Below are positions 20,851-31,403 of a DNA stretch of 64,000 bases, one piece after another. The notes under the pieces were generated by a model. It saw only the letters and a list, made by a program, of their open reading frames with translations. It made no database searches and had not been told where the DNA came from. Both the position numbers and the translations under genes were made by a program. Each line of letters starts with the position of its first letter. The stretch's first letter is position 1. Origin of the DNA: Prorocentrum cordatum (taxonomy: Eukaryota > Sar > Dinophyceae > Prorocentrales > Prorocentraceae); assembly GCA_963575745.1 (NCBI GenBank), contig CAUYUJ010018070.1, forward strand, positions 151,258-215,257, read 5' to 3'.

Positions 20851-21900
20851 CACCAGGTGCAGGAAGAGCTCCCTGTAGTTTTCATCCTGCCAGGCGGCTC
20901 CCTCGAAAATTTGGAGGCACTCCGTGACGAGTAATTGCTGAGCGCTCGGAGCGTTTTGTGCTGCACCAGAGGCTCGCAGGCGATATACGTCGGCAGGACC
21001 TCTGAGTCGACCGCGCCCACAAAGATGCTGAGCCACTCTGGCATCAGCTCGTCGTAGTCGTTCAAACAAACGGTGCGTCGCGCGTGCATATTGATGATTG
21101 TCGAATGGGACAACGGGGCACCGACGGGACACAAAGAGCACGACATGGAACTCCAGCTGCACCCATGCGCTGAAGTGCTTCGCCAACAGGTAGTCCTCCG
21201 AGCCGTGTGAGATGGACTCGTAGAAGTTGACGCACTCCTCGTGCGTCACTTCCTCAGGCTTGCGCTTCCACAATGGTTTGACGTCCCCGATCTCCGGGCC
21301 GAGTCCCGCCTGGATCGTGGTCATCGGCTTTGTGCCGTCAGACTATGTCAGCTGCTGCACGAGGTGCGCATCCGCGGGGTCAGTCACGATGAGAACCTCC
21401 ACGCCCTGCTGTCGCAATGCCTCCAAAATGGGCGACGAAACCACGTCACCGATGCTCGCGCAATAGATGTAGTAGATGTGGTTTTGGTCCAGCGCCATGC
21501 GGCACACGTATTCCATCAAGCTAATTCTCTCGTCCCCTGACCACGAGGTGTGGTAGCGCATCATCTCCGCGAGCTTGGTACAATTGTGCCAACCATCAAG
21601 TACGGCCAGGTGGTCCTCCCCGCCATTGGATAGGGACTTGTAGAAGGCGGCGCACTCTTCGTAGGTCACGTCCTCACGCTTGCACGTCCACAGCGCTTTG
21701 TACGTGTCGAGCTTCTCCCGCACTTGCGAGACCTCCTTCACCTGCTCCATCAGCATGTTCGGATCCTCCTTCTCCTACTCCGTTTCAAACTCCTCGATAT
21801 TCGACTCGTCTCCTTCGTTGCCCTCCTCGTTCAGCAAATCATACTCCTCCTCGTGCCCTATTTCCGTGGCCTCCTTCTCGTTCTCCTCAGACCTCTCATC
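20838..21900 (-). pseudogene. HSP90 pseudogene, partly duplicated middle domain
   Basis: Reading down the minus strand: an acidic linker (NIEEFETE, then a TAG, then EKEDPN), KEVSQVREKLDTYKALW, then ECAAFYKSLSNGGEDHLAV. About 120 residues are missing here. Next come NCTKLAEMMRYHTSWSGDER, NHIYYIYCASIGDVVSSP and DPADAHLVQQL. A second KPLWKRKPEEVTHEE then begins a repeat of the same middle-domain segment, continuing with KHFSAWVQLEFHVVLFV, DYDELMPEWL and GAVDSEVLPT and, after frameshifts, LLVTECLQIFEGAAWQDENY. These are unmistakable HSP90 middle-domain landmarks. Stops at 21750s-21790s and 21340s and two or more frameshifts disable it. The ATPase and C-terminal domains are absent. No intron or spliced leader is seen, so a retroposed origin is possible but unproved. 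Confidence 0.85.
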
Positions 21901-22600
21901 GTGCCGCTGGGTGGGGAAGCCAATGAACTCCTGTCTCAGTCTGGGCGGCGGAGCGGTCGGCGTGTCCCGGAGGATTATGATGCTGATCTATTGTGCGTGT
22001 CGGGCATGAGTGTGACGGATCCTCGCACGTCTGCGCGAGCTGGTGGAAGAACGAAATGTGAGGTCGCACAGGCATCAGCTCCCTGGCGGCACAACATGTC
22101 GCGCCCGTGTCAGATTTCAAGAGGGCGGTCGTGCATCGCGATCGCAGTGCGCCGAAGAAAGGCGATGGAATTGGGGGCGCGAGGACTGGCCCTCTTGCCC
22201 CCAGACCTCGGGGCAGGGCTTGATGATGACGATGCTGATGATGATGCTGAGAGGGCGAGGAGGAGTCGGAGGGGCGCCAGCCTGTACAGAAGCTTGGACG
22301 GTTTCAGCGTTTTTGTTTTCGGATTTCTTTGTCGTGTTCCCGCTCTCCACCTCACCAACCAAAACATGTTGTAATGTGCGCATCGTGTCAATTCATGTTG
22401 TATCCTGGTCGCTGCTTCCTATTCCTCCTCGTACGTACGTTTCATCCCCGTTTCACGTCCTCCCTCATCATCTCCGCACTCTCCCTACTTTATTCTCACC
22501 TCTCCATCTCACAATCGCTTGCACCGCCTGTCCGCTTGCTCATCCCCGCGCTGTCATCCTCCTTTCCATCCTCTCCGTCACCATCAAACGTCCTTACTCT
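21901..22600. other. No gene recognised
   Basis: Mixed-composition DNA downstream (in genome order) of the HSP90 remnant, with a GATGATGATG patch at 22223-22250. The N-terminal HSP90 ATPase domain that would be expected here was not found. Confidence 0.45.
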
Positions 22601-22604
22601 GTTC

Positions 22605-22895
22605 CCTCATCATCCTCATTATCATCACCATCACAATCAGCACCATCATGATCGTCTTACTAATCTGCCGCATCATCTTCACCACCATCACCGTCATTGC
22701 CATCATCAACATCACCACCATCCGCATCAACATCATCACCATCGTCATAATCATCACCTCCATCATCAGCATCATCATCACCTTCACCAGCCGCATGATC
22801 GTCATGCTCATCCTCATCAACATCATCAGCATCACCACCAACATCATCGTCATCACCATCATCACCATCATCATATCTCCTCCTCAGCATCATCA
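22605..22895. repeat. CAT/CATCAC microsatellite
   Basis: ATCATCACC and related units run for about 290 bp and give artefactual Met/Val- or Asp-rich open frames on the minus strand. Confidence 0.9.
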
Positions 22896-22949
22896 TGAAT
22901 CATCCACTTCCTTATCCTGGCTCTCATTCTCCCATTGCTTCCTCATCCA

Positions 22950-23092
22950 ATGCCCCCTCTTCCTCAAAATCCAACTCCGCCTTTTGCTGTGGATGCTCCT
23001 CCTTTTCCTCTTCTGCCTTCTCCTCCTCCTCCTCCTCCCGCCCTGCCCGTCCTGCTCCTCATCCTCCTCCTCCTCTTCCGTTTCCACCTCGT
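22950..23092. repeat. TCC-rich tract
   Basis: TCCTCCTCC and CCTCATCC units leading into unique DNA before the telomere-like field. Confidence 0.7.
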
Positions 23093-23289
23093 CCTAATGT
23101 ATATCGCGCTCCGTGTGTTCCGTTTGGGTGAGTTTTGCTTAGGCATGCACCCGCGGAAAAAAATAGGGCCAGAACGCACAACGTAGGACGGCCACCCCGT
23201 ATCAAACTCCCACATGCTACTCGACCCTCCTGACATCACAACCCTGGCGCCCCAGTTGTCACCCGTGCGCTCTCGCCCTGCATAAGCAG

Positions 23290-25260
23290 TCACACTGGCG
23301 CTAACGCCCTACCTCGAGCATCTTCACGCCCTGATGCCCGAGGCTCAGCACCCCACTCCTAATGACCCAACCCGAACATCATAACCCTAACACCCCAGCG
23401 CTAATCCTAGCATCCTGACCCTGAACACTAACCCTATCCCAGACAACGCAACATTGACCCTACCGCATCGGCGCAAACACTAGACCCCTAAACGAATTGA
23501 CCTAGCACCCTGGCCCTTGCACCCGTGCGCCCTCAACTTTATATTATAATCCCAGAAACCTGTCTGTTAGAATTCGCCCGAACACCAGCACCGTAACGCT
23601 GACCCTAAGAGCACAGCTTGAGCACCCTTGCCCGAACACCCTAACTCCAGCATCTTAGCCCCCTCCCTAGCGACCCGACTCCAGCGCACTAGCCTTAATC
23701 ACATACCCTTCTTCCGAACACCTTATCACCGTCACCCTGGCACCCTAACCCGTACCTTTCGATCCGTAGTCCTGAGCAGAAGCCCTAACCCTGACACCCT
23801 AATTCTTCCACCCTAACACTCAGGCTACACACCTGCGCAACATACTGCCTGGCCGTTGCACTGTGAGCCTAACGCCGGAACCGAACCAACCCATAACGCC
23901 ACAACCCGACCCGCACCAGCTTGGCTCTAACAACTTGGCCCTAACGGCATCAACCTAAGCACGCCACCAAGGTCCTCACAGACTACACATGAGCCCCAAG
24001 CAATTCTAACCCGGATGCCCTAGCCCTAGCCTAGCATACCTTCACCCTAGCCTGCAACTCTACAGAGTTAGTTCGTTCCCTTGCGCCCTAACCCTCGTCG
24101 CACCAACCCTTGCACATCAGCTAACTCTAGCAAACTACCCCGAACATTACCCCAGACCCCTGAACCTGACACCGTGACGGTGACCCTAAGGCCACAGCAT
24201 GAGCACACTTGCCCTAGCACCCTAACTCCAGCATTCGAGCCCTCTCCTCAGTGACCCGACAACAACAGCGGAGCCCAAATCACATACCCCCTCATCCTGA
24301 CACATGACCGCTGTCACCCTGGCACCCAAACCCGTACCCTTCCACTCGTAATCCTAAGAACGAGCTCTGACCCTAACACCCTAGCGCCAAGGCTACAAAC
24401 CTGCACAACATGCAGCCTGGTCGCAGTACTGTAAACATAACACCGGAACCTGACCAAACCAACCCTTACAAATCTAGCCCAAGCGCGCACCAGCCTGATT
24501 CTAACAATTTGGTCCTACCCGTATCACCCTAAGCATGCCACCTCGGTCTGCGCGCCCTAAACGCGAACCCCCTTGCCATCCTAACCTGGAAACCCTAACC
24601 CGATCCTGACACCTTTACCCTGACCCTGGCCTAACACCCTTACCCGAACGTGCTACTCTAGCTACTCTAAAGTGTCAATCCGTTCACTTGTGCCCTAACC
24701 CTTGACGCACCAATCTTAGCACCCGAATTAGCTAGTTCTAGCAGTCTGACCCTGAGCATTGCCCCTGTTCCTAAGACCCTAAGCTTGGACAATACGATGA
24801 CAATCTGGATCCTAACGCCATGACTTTACCATCCGAACCCGCACCCCAACACCCTGACCGTAAACACTATCCCCAAGGATACACATCGAACGCCGGATTC
24901 TTAACACGCCAACCCTAACAATACATAGCTCCAACTTCAACACCGTGACCCGAATATCCGAACACACACACACACACCAACGCCCGAACCCCAAGTCCTA
25001 CCCTAGCACTGACACCTTAACACGAACATAATTCTGAACGCCCTAACCAGCCCAAGCGCCCGAATCTAAAACGTAACATCCTAATCATAGCACCCTGGCC
25101 CAAACCGAGCCACCCTAGTTCTAATGCCTAGTCCTCGCGCCCAAAACCTCACGCCCTAACCCGAATCCTGCACCCTCAACATCATTCCACGGACTCGAAC
25201 CTTGACACACGTTCCTCCTAGCGCGTTACCCTGCACCGCCGATGCTAACCCTGCCGCCCC
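23290..25260 (+). repeat. Degenerate telomere-like CCCTAA field
   Basis: CCCTAAC, CACCCTAAC and CCCTGAC words recur at short irregular spacing over 2 kb, as in decayed copies of a CCCTAAA/TTTAGGG-type telomere. A longer unit is overlaid: 23581-24160 and 24165-24770 share ordered landmarks (GACCCTAAG followed by CACAGC; CTAACTCCAGCAT; AATCACATACCC; CACAACATGC-like; CGCACCAA) at an offset of about 580-610 bp. No perfect telomere run remains and no gene was found. Confidence 0.72.
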
Positions 25261-26084
25261 AATCCGAAGCCCTGCGATCGAAGCGCATCGCCCGATCCAC
25301 GACGCTACCGCCCTCCCGCCCTGACCCTCCCCATCCCTTTTGCTAGCCCTCCCTCGTCATCTCCTCTCTCCTCAATTTCTCCTCGCCGTCCCTCATCCTC
25401 GCCTCGTTGCCCCATCATCCTCGTCTGCCGCCTTCCCAACCTGATCATCCCCGCGCCCTCCTCCCCATCCTCTCTCACATTCCTCGTCGTCGCTCCTCGT
25501 CCTTCTCCTCCTCATGACGCCGCCCCCTTGCCTCCTCATCCACTTCTCCTCCCTTCCCCGAGACCCATTTTCGCCTTTTGATGCTGGTGCTGTTCCTCCT
25601 CGTGCTTCCCCTCCTTCCCCTTCTTCTCCTCCTCCTCCTCCGTTCCCTCCTCTGCCTTCTCCAACCCTGCCCGCCCTCGTCCTCCGCTTCCTCTTTCACG
25701 CGTTCCGTGCGCGACGCGCCCGAGCGCTCTCTAATTCGGGGAAGTTCTCACTGAGCCTGTCTATGCCCCTGTTAAAAAATGCCAGAACCACCGAACTAGG
25801 ACGGCCGCTCGTTTTCAAACGTCCACGTGCTACTGCCCCATCCTGCCAATCGCGTTCGCCCACCTCCTCTGCCCCTCGCCCCTTCCTCCCGCGGCGCAGG
25901 CCGCCGCGAGCATCATGCGCGCCGCGATCGCCACAGATCTGAATCGCAGTACCCTGCCAGCTCCGCCATTGCCCTGACACTCTAAGCCCTGGGCGGGAAG
26001 AGAACAGCGCGGCCCCTCCGACACTGCAACCGAGAAGCGGTCGGCGTACGACGGGCCAAGGCCAAGAATCGCACTGCGCGAACC
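25261..26084. other. No gene recognised; C/T-rich sequence
   Basis: Loose CCTCCTC and CTCCTCATCC tracts to about 25690, then unremarkable GC-rich DNA. Confidence 0.45.
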
Positions 26085-27330
26085 CGCCACGCGTGCCATG
26101 CGCACCATGCGCGCTCAAGTTGCATGCTTCTGGCTTCTCGGGGGCATTTCTAAAGAGCCTCCTGGCCACGTCCAGCCGTCGTTGGGCCCCGTCCTGGAGC
26201 ATTGTGGACGCATGCTGGGGCAATTCTGGGTGTCTTTGGGCCGTTTGGGGGTCGTTTTGGTGGGCCCCTTGGCTGGCCCTCGAGGACGGCTTGGGCGTCT
26301 CCGAGAGCCGCCTTGGGGCCGTTTTGGGCTGTCTGGGGTCCCACAATGGCTCTTGAGAAGTCCGCATGCCGCACCGTAAGGGCCCTCATGGGCCGCCTAG
26401 AGCCGCTCTTTGGGCGCGGCCCTTCTTGGAGCCCTCTTGAGTCCTTTCTGGTCCGCGTTGGGGTGATCTTGAAAACCGTTCGGGCCATCTTGGAAGCTCT
26501 CCCAGCCGAACAGACGAAGATACAGCAATCACACATGAACGACACGAAAACTTGCGAATTCTGGCAATCGGAGGCCTCTCAGGGGTCATTTCTCGCCCAG
26601 TCTTGGGAGTCTCTTGGGCCGTCTTCGAAGCGTCTCCGCTGTCCCTGGGCGCTCTGGGTTCGGCTGGAGCGTCAACTAGGGCCGCCCTGGTGCTGTTTGA
26701 AGCCAGCTGGGTGCTACGTTAGCCGCCAGGCTTCAACCGGACCCCCGAGGCGAAAGAGGGTACCTGGGGGACCGTCGCCGCAGTGCGAGATCTTGGGGCC
26801 CTCTGGGGCCGTCCTGGTCCCACTGGGCAAACTTGGGGGCCTCTTGGGCTGCTTCGGGGCGGGCTGGGGGCCCTGAGGTGGGATGGCTTGGGGCCCTCCT
26901 GGGCCGTCTGGAGCCCCTCTGAGGACCCTCGTGGAGCGTGCTGGGGCTGTCTTGGGCCCCTCTTGGGCCGTCCTGGTCTTGTCTTGGGGCCCTCCTGGGT
27001 GCCTACCGGGCCACCTTGGAGCGATCTCGGGGGCCTCTTCAGCCGTCTCGAGCGCTCTGGAGACCGAGAAGGCGATAATGCGAAAATGGCACCAGACCCT
27101 CAGGAAAACCAAGAATGTTTGCCCTTGGGGGCCTCTTGGGAGTCGTCTTCAGGACCCCCTGGGCCATCTGAGGAGCCCGTTGGGCCGTCGAGTGGGCATC
27201 CTGTGTTCATCGTGGCCGTCTTGGCGCGCTAGTCGGGCCCTCCTGAGGCATCCTGGGGCCCTACGGGGCCGTCTTGGGGCCATCTGGGGCCGTCGTGGGC
27301 CCTCCTTGAACGCTCGCGAATCAGCCTTCA
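26085..27330 (+). repeat. 21-bp helically phased TCTTGG array
   Basis: TCTTGGGGCC, CCTCTTGGGCC and CGTCCTGG words step every 9-12 bp. It is more diverged than the arrays beyond 60.7 kb but carries the same higher-order marks (GAGAAGGCGATAATGCGAAAATGGC near 27070 corresponds to GAAAAGGCGAAAATGC at 61126). The open frames here arise because 21 is a multiple of three. Confidence 0.75.
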
Positions 27331-27417
27331 CGGCCGCGCCCGAAGTTGTCCCGAATCGCCTTCCGATGCGTATAGGTATTCGTTGTATTAATACAACTAG
27401 ACGTGTCTAGACACTAG

Positions 27418-27968
27418 TTGTATACATACGCATACATACATACGTACACACATACACACATACATACGTACATATATACATGCATACATACATACATACA
27501 TACATACATACAGACATACATACATACATACATACATACATGCATGCATGCATGCATGCATACACACATACATACATACATGCATACATATACATACATA
27601 CATACATACATACATACATACATACATACACACACACATACATACATACATACATACATGCAGACATACAGACAGACAGACAGGCAGGCATACGGACATA
27701 CATACATACACACGCATGCATACACACATGCATGCACGCATATACACATGTATACATACATACATACATGCATACATACATACATACATGCATGCATACA
27801 TACATACACACATACATGCATACAAACATACTACATACATACATAGATACATGCATACATACATGCATACATACATGCATGCATGCATGCACACTTACAT
27901 ACATACATATATACATGCATGCATGCACACATGCATATATACATACATACATACATACATACATACAT

Positions 27969-27999
<31 letters not shown>

Positions 28000-28267
28000 G
28001 GCAGACAGACACATACACGAATACATGCCTACCTACATACCTACATACATACCTACACACATATATATATATGTGCACGCATTCATGCATACATGCATGC
28101 ATACACACATACATACATACAAACATACATACAAACATACATAACTACATGCATACATACATACCTACATGCAAACATACATATATGAAAACATGCAAAC
28201 ATACATGCATACGTACGTACGTACGTACACACATACATACATGCATGCATGCATACATACATACATG
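27418..28267 (+). repeat. CATA tetranucleotide microsatellite, left part
   Basis: About 850 bp of CATA/ACAT with TGCA, CAGA and CACA variant blocks (CAGACAGACAG at 27968-28000). The Tyr/Ile/His/Thr-rich and Met/Cys/Val-rich open frames on both strands are microsatellite translation. Confidence 0.95.
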
Positions 28268-28435
28268 CGGTGGGGGCAGTGGATAAGGAACCCTTAGATA
28301 AGGAATCCGGGGTCTGGAGGCCGGTGGAACTCAAATTGAGGCTCGGCCATGGATATCACCGCCACCCTCATCAGATAAGGGATCCTCAAGGGTCTGACGC
28401 CCCACAGACACATTCCTTAACCAACGCCCCCACCG
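28268..28435 (+). mobile_element. MITE-like element, family G, inserted in the CATA array
   Basis: The left end CGGTGGGGGCAGTGGATAAG and the right end, reading inward CGGTGGGGGCGTTGGTTAAG, are inverted repeats of about 26 bp. TACAT stands near both borders but belongs to the microsatellite, so the target duplication cannot be measured. The 168-bp interior has no coding capacity. Confidence 0.82.
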
Positions 28436-28720
28436 TACATCCACCCATCCATCCATCCATCCATCCACCCATACATGCATGCATGCATAAATACATACAT
28501 ACATACATACATACATACATACATACATACATACTCCTACCTACCTACCTACCTACCTACCTACCTACCTACCTACCTACCTACCTACCTACATACATAC
28601 ATACATACATACATACATACATACATACATACATACATACATTACATACGTACGCACATACACACATACATACATGTGCGCATGCATGCATGCATGTATA
28701 CATGCACGCAACTATATTTA
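28436..28720 (+). repeat. CATA / CTAC microsatellite, right part
   Basis: CATC units, then CATA, then a clean CTAC block (28540-28592) and CATA again. It continues the array interrupted by family G. Confidence 0.93.
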
Positions 28721-28736
28721 CATATGCACATGTGTA

Positions 28737-28908
28737 CACACAAACATCAACTTTCGGAGGTCCGCGCAGGCTTCCTCGAATCGGCGCTGGCCTCCCATGG
28801 CGGCGCCTGAGAGCGCCGCCCCTGGCGCGCCCCGCGCGCCAGGGATGGGGGGCGCAGCGCCGATGCAAGAAAGCCGCACGGCCCTCCGAATGTTAAAGTT
28901 TATGTGCT
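28737..28908 (+). mobile_element. MITE-like element, family H copy 2
   Basis: Shares AACTTTCGGAGGTCCGCGC, GAATCGGCGCTGG and GGCGCC-rich interior with copy 1 at 19253, and ends with CCGAATGTTAAAGTTTATGTG. Confidence 0.7.
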
Positions 28909-29138
28909 TATGTGTTTCCTGAACGCTGGGGGGGAGCCAGGAGCCCGCCTTTACTAGTGAGCGCGCCCGTGACCAGCCCTACCCCACCCTCGTCCATCCC
29001 TGGTCACGTCACGTCCCTCGGCGCCGTCTGGGAACCGAGACGTGGCCAATGCGCCTCCCCTCTCCCCTGGGCACGCCCGTGATCGCCAGGGGCTTACGAG
29101 AAACTGTCGCCAGCTCAGGAAGGGAAACCAGCGACCTC
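28909..29138. other. No gene recognised
   Basis: GC-rich, with a small hairpin GTGACCAG / CTGGTCAC at 28971-29007. Confidence 0.4.
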
Positions 29139-29409
29139 AAATCTGATATGCGTCGCCGATAGAGCGGCGGCATAAGCCCCCGACAGCGAATCTGCACGCT
29201 TCCGGGCGGGGCGGGCTGGCGGGCCCTATCGGCGATGACTGGGCAATGGGGGGTAGATGCGGCGTCCCCTTAAGCCCATCCCCCCCTAACGACGTTGCCC
29301 CGTGGCTTTCGGGTCATGACTCCGCCCTCCAGCGGCTGTTCGGGGCGATCAGGGAACCCCTGGAAAACCCTCGACGAAGCGCAGCTACTGGAAAGCATCC
29401 CGAGGCGAG
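29139..29409 (+). repeat. Dispersed repeat, family E copy 1
   Basis: Shares GCCCCCGACAGCGAATCTGC-like, GGGCGGGCTGG, CCCTATCGGCGATGA, TAACGACGTTGCC, TTTCGGGTCATGACTC-like and GAAGCGCAGCTACTG landmarks with 57932-58170, and shorter parts with 51230-51310 and 50672-51062. It is probably an ancient SINE- or MITE-like family; the ends are not defined. Confidence 0.65.
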
Positions 29410-29872
29410 AAAATCTCTGAGAGCGATCTGAGCATCGTTTATCCGACCCCCATCGCCAGCGGCGTGGCCTGGGTTCCACTGGCCGATTTACCCCCCTAGG
29501 TGGGGATATAGGCCGTTCCCTGCGGGCTTCGAGGGATGTATCCCCAACTGGGGTGGTAATGTGGTGGGGGTCTCGAAAGGGGATGAGGGTGGGGATGGGG
29601 GTCGGTGAAACGACACTGACACTCGGAACCTTCCTCCCTCTCTGCCCTCTTCGACGACGAGAACGCCCCCCCCTTCGCAGCACCTGGCTCGTGGCGAGGG
29701 TCGGACATCCCCCGCTAACGACGCTGCTCCCGAGCACCCCCGCCGCCAGCGGGCGGCAAGCCGGGGCGCCCGCCCACGACGGTGAACATGATGACGCCGA
29801 GCCTCCGCCAGAGGCGGGCGGCAGCGCGGCGGCACCGATGGGGCCCGGAGCGGCTCCTCCCTCGCGCGCATC

Positions 29873-29895
29873 TGTCTGCCTGCCTGCCTGCCTGT

Positions 29896-29983
<88 letters not shown>

Positions 29984-29985
29984 GT
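29873..29985. repeat. TGCC then TGTC tetranucleotide microsatellite
   Basis: A TGCC block (29876-29950) turns into a CTGTCTGT block, with tails to about 30030. Confidence 0.93.
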
Positions 29986-30040
29986 TGGTCTGTCGGTCCG
30001 TCGGTTGTCTGTCCGTCTCTCTCTCTTTTGCTGTTTCTCT

Positions 30041-30195
30041 CGCGTGGCGGCACCGCCCCATATCGGCACACCCCTCACACGCTCCGTGGCCCCATGGAGA
30101 GCTCCACCAAAGGCCCCAACAGCAGGGTTCGCATGGCGGCCCCGCCCCATGTCGGCACACCCCTCACGCGGTTCGTGGCCCTCATAGGGAGCTCC
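30041..30195. repeat. Direct duplication of about 65 bp
   Basis: GGCGGCACCGCCCCATATC (30045) and GGCGGCCCCGCCCCATGTC (30135) each begin the same segment ending in GGGAGCTCC or GAGAGCTCC. Confidence 0.72.
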
Positions 30196-30529
30196 GAGGC
30201 CGAAGATTGCCCGAGCATCCGCCGTGATCAGCCACGACGCAAGCAGGTTCGGCTTCTGAAGCAGCCCACATCGGCGGGGGGGGCCTCACCTCTCCGCGCA
30301 ACCAAAGGGCAAGACAGGACAGGGCAGGACACGCCGGCGCCTAGGCACTATCTAGGGCGCTGCGGGTGCGGCGCCGGGGCGCCCGAAGATAACATGCAGT
30401 CGCGCAGCGTGCTCACAGGTGGTGCGGCGTGGACTCTGATCCGAGACCGTGCCAAGCATCCGTTGATGCGACATTGAGGGCAGCTGTGATGCTCGCGTCG
30501 TCACGTCTTACACAAGGGCTCCCAACTTC

Positions 30530-30665
30530 GCGCTCCGCGCTCCGCGAAGCGCGAATAACTTCACGCTCTCGCGCCGCCACCCCAAAGGGAGGAGGACGAG
30601 GAGGAGGGGGAGAAGGAACGAGGACCGCGCAGCGCGAAGCGCGAATAACTTCGCGCCCTCGAGGG
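30530..30665. repeat. Direct repeat GCGAAGCGCGAATAACTTC
   Basis: The 19-bp word occurs at about 30544 and 30637 around a GGA-rich spacer, and GCGCTCCGCGCTCCGCGAAGCGC forms a local palindrome. Confidence 0.6.
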
Positions 30666-30771
30666 CGCCCTTGTTATATTGTATTATCGATGCTGTCCTC
30701 GTGCATCACCAACCCGTCTGGCTTGGGGCCCTCGCGTCCTGCGCCTCGAAACAGGGGGGCAATCGAGTTGA

Positions 30772-30954
30772 GTCGGGCCTGTCCCCCTACAGGGGGATTT
30801 TCGACGAAAAATGAAAAATACACAAAACATAATCAAACAATAGTTCACATATAGTCTGGGGACTAGTTGTTGATTATTGTTTGACCTTCTTGGAGCATTT
30901 TTGGGGTATTTTTTTTTTTCATCGAAAATTCCCCTGTAGGGGGACACGCCCGAC
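30772..30954 (+). mobile_element. MITE-like element, family B copy 2
   Basis: The ends GTCGGGCCTGTCCCCCTAC and GTAGGGGGACACGCCCGAC are inverted repeats; a subterminal TTTTCGACGAAAAATGAAAA pairs with a TTTTTCATCGAAAA stretch. The interior is AT-rich around GTCTGGGGACTAGT. It stands about 230 bp outside the giant element. Confidence 0.85.
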
Positions 30955-31185
30955 ATAAAACGACGGCGACCCTGTTCGGGCGGCGACCCTGGGGGGGCAG
31001 TGAGCAGGGAGGGCCTCCTCGGAAGGCTCGAAAAAAGCCTCGGGCCTGCCGAATTTTGGAGGCCTCTCTGGCCAGGGCGTCTCGGAAAAGGTTGCGAGAA
31101 CGTGTCAAGTGGGAGCCGTTATCGTCGCAGGTGGGGCTTCAACAACTGGCATTTGACAACAAGCCCGCGCTCGAGCGGGAGCCTT

Positions 31186-31205
31186 AATCCAATAGCCCTT
31201 ATAAC
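31186..31205 (+). repeat. Left terminal inverted repeat of the giant element
   Basis: TAATCCAATAGCCCTTATAA. Similarity to the other end continues less perfectly through CTGCGACGA and into the first near-palindrome. Confidence 0.9.
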
Positions 31206-31220
31206 TGCGACGAGGCGACG

Positions 31221-31287
31221 ATCGAAAGCAGTGCCCCGGCACTGCTTTGAACGCGTTCAAAGCAGTGCCCCGGCACTGCTTTGAACG
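31221..31287. repeat. Left pair of subterminal near-palindromes
   Basis: Arms GTTCAAAGCAGTGCC and its reverse complement, spacer CC, at 31256-31287. A slightly decayed copy lies at 31221-31252. The same structure occurs near the right end and in the middle of the element, and nowhere else that I saw. Confidence 0.9.
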
Positions 31288-31403
31288 TATGATATGATGA
31301 TATGATGATGATTATGATTGATGATGATGATGATTTTTCCAGCGTACACTGTCCGCAACTGCGGCAATCAACATCATGTTCCACTTGCCCGCAACTGCGG
31401 CCA
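31288..31403. repeat. Left subterminal spacer with GAT tract
   Basis: ATGATATGATGATG-type repeats (31288-31334) are followed by the first two dodecamers (about 31345 and 31389). Confidence 0.75.

Noticed and set aside
23290-25260. A true chromosome end
   Set aside because: Repeats are heavily diverged, and normal sequence continues on both sides.
27418-28720. Open frames of up to 268 codons in the CATA array
   Set aside because: Pure microsatellite translation on both strands.
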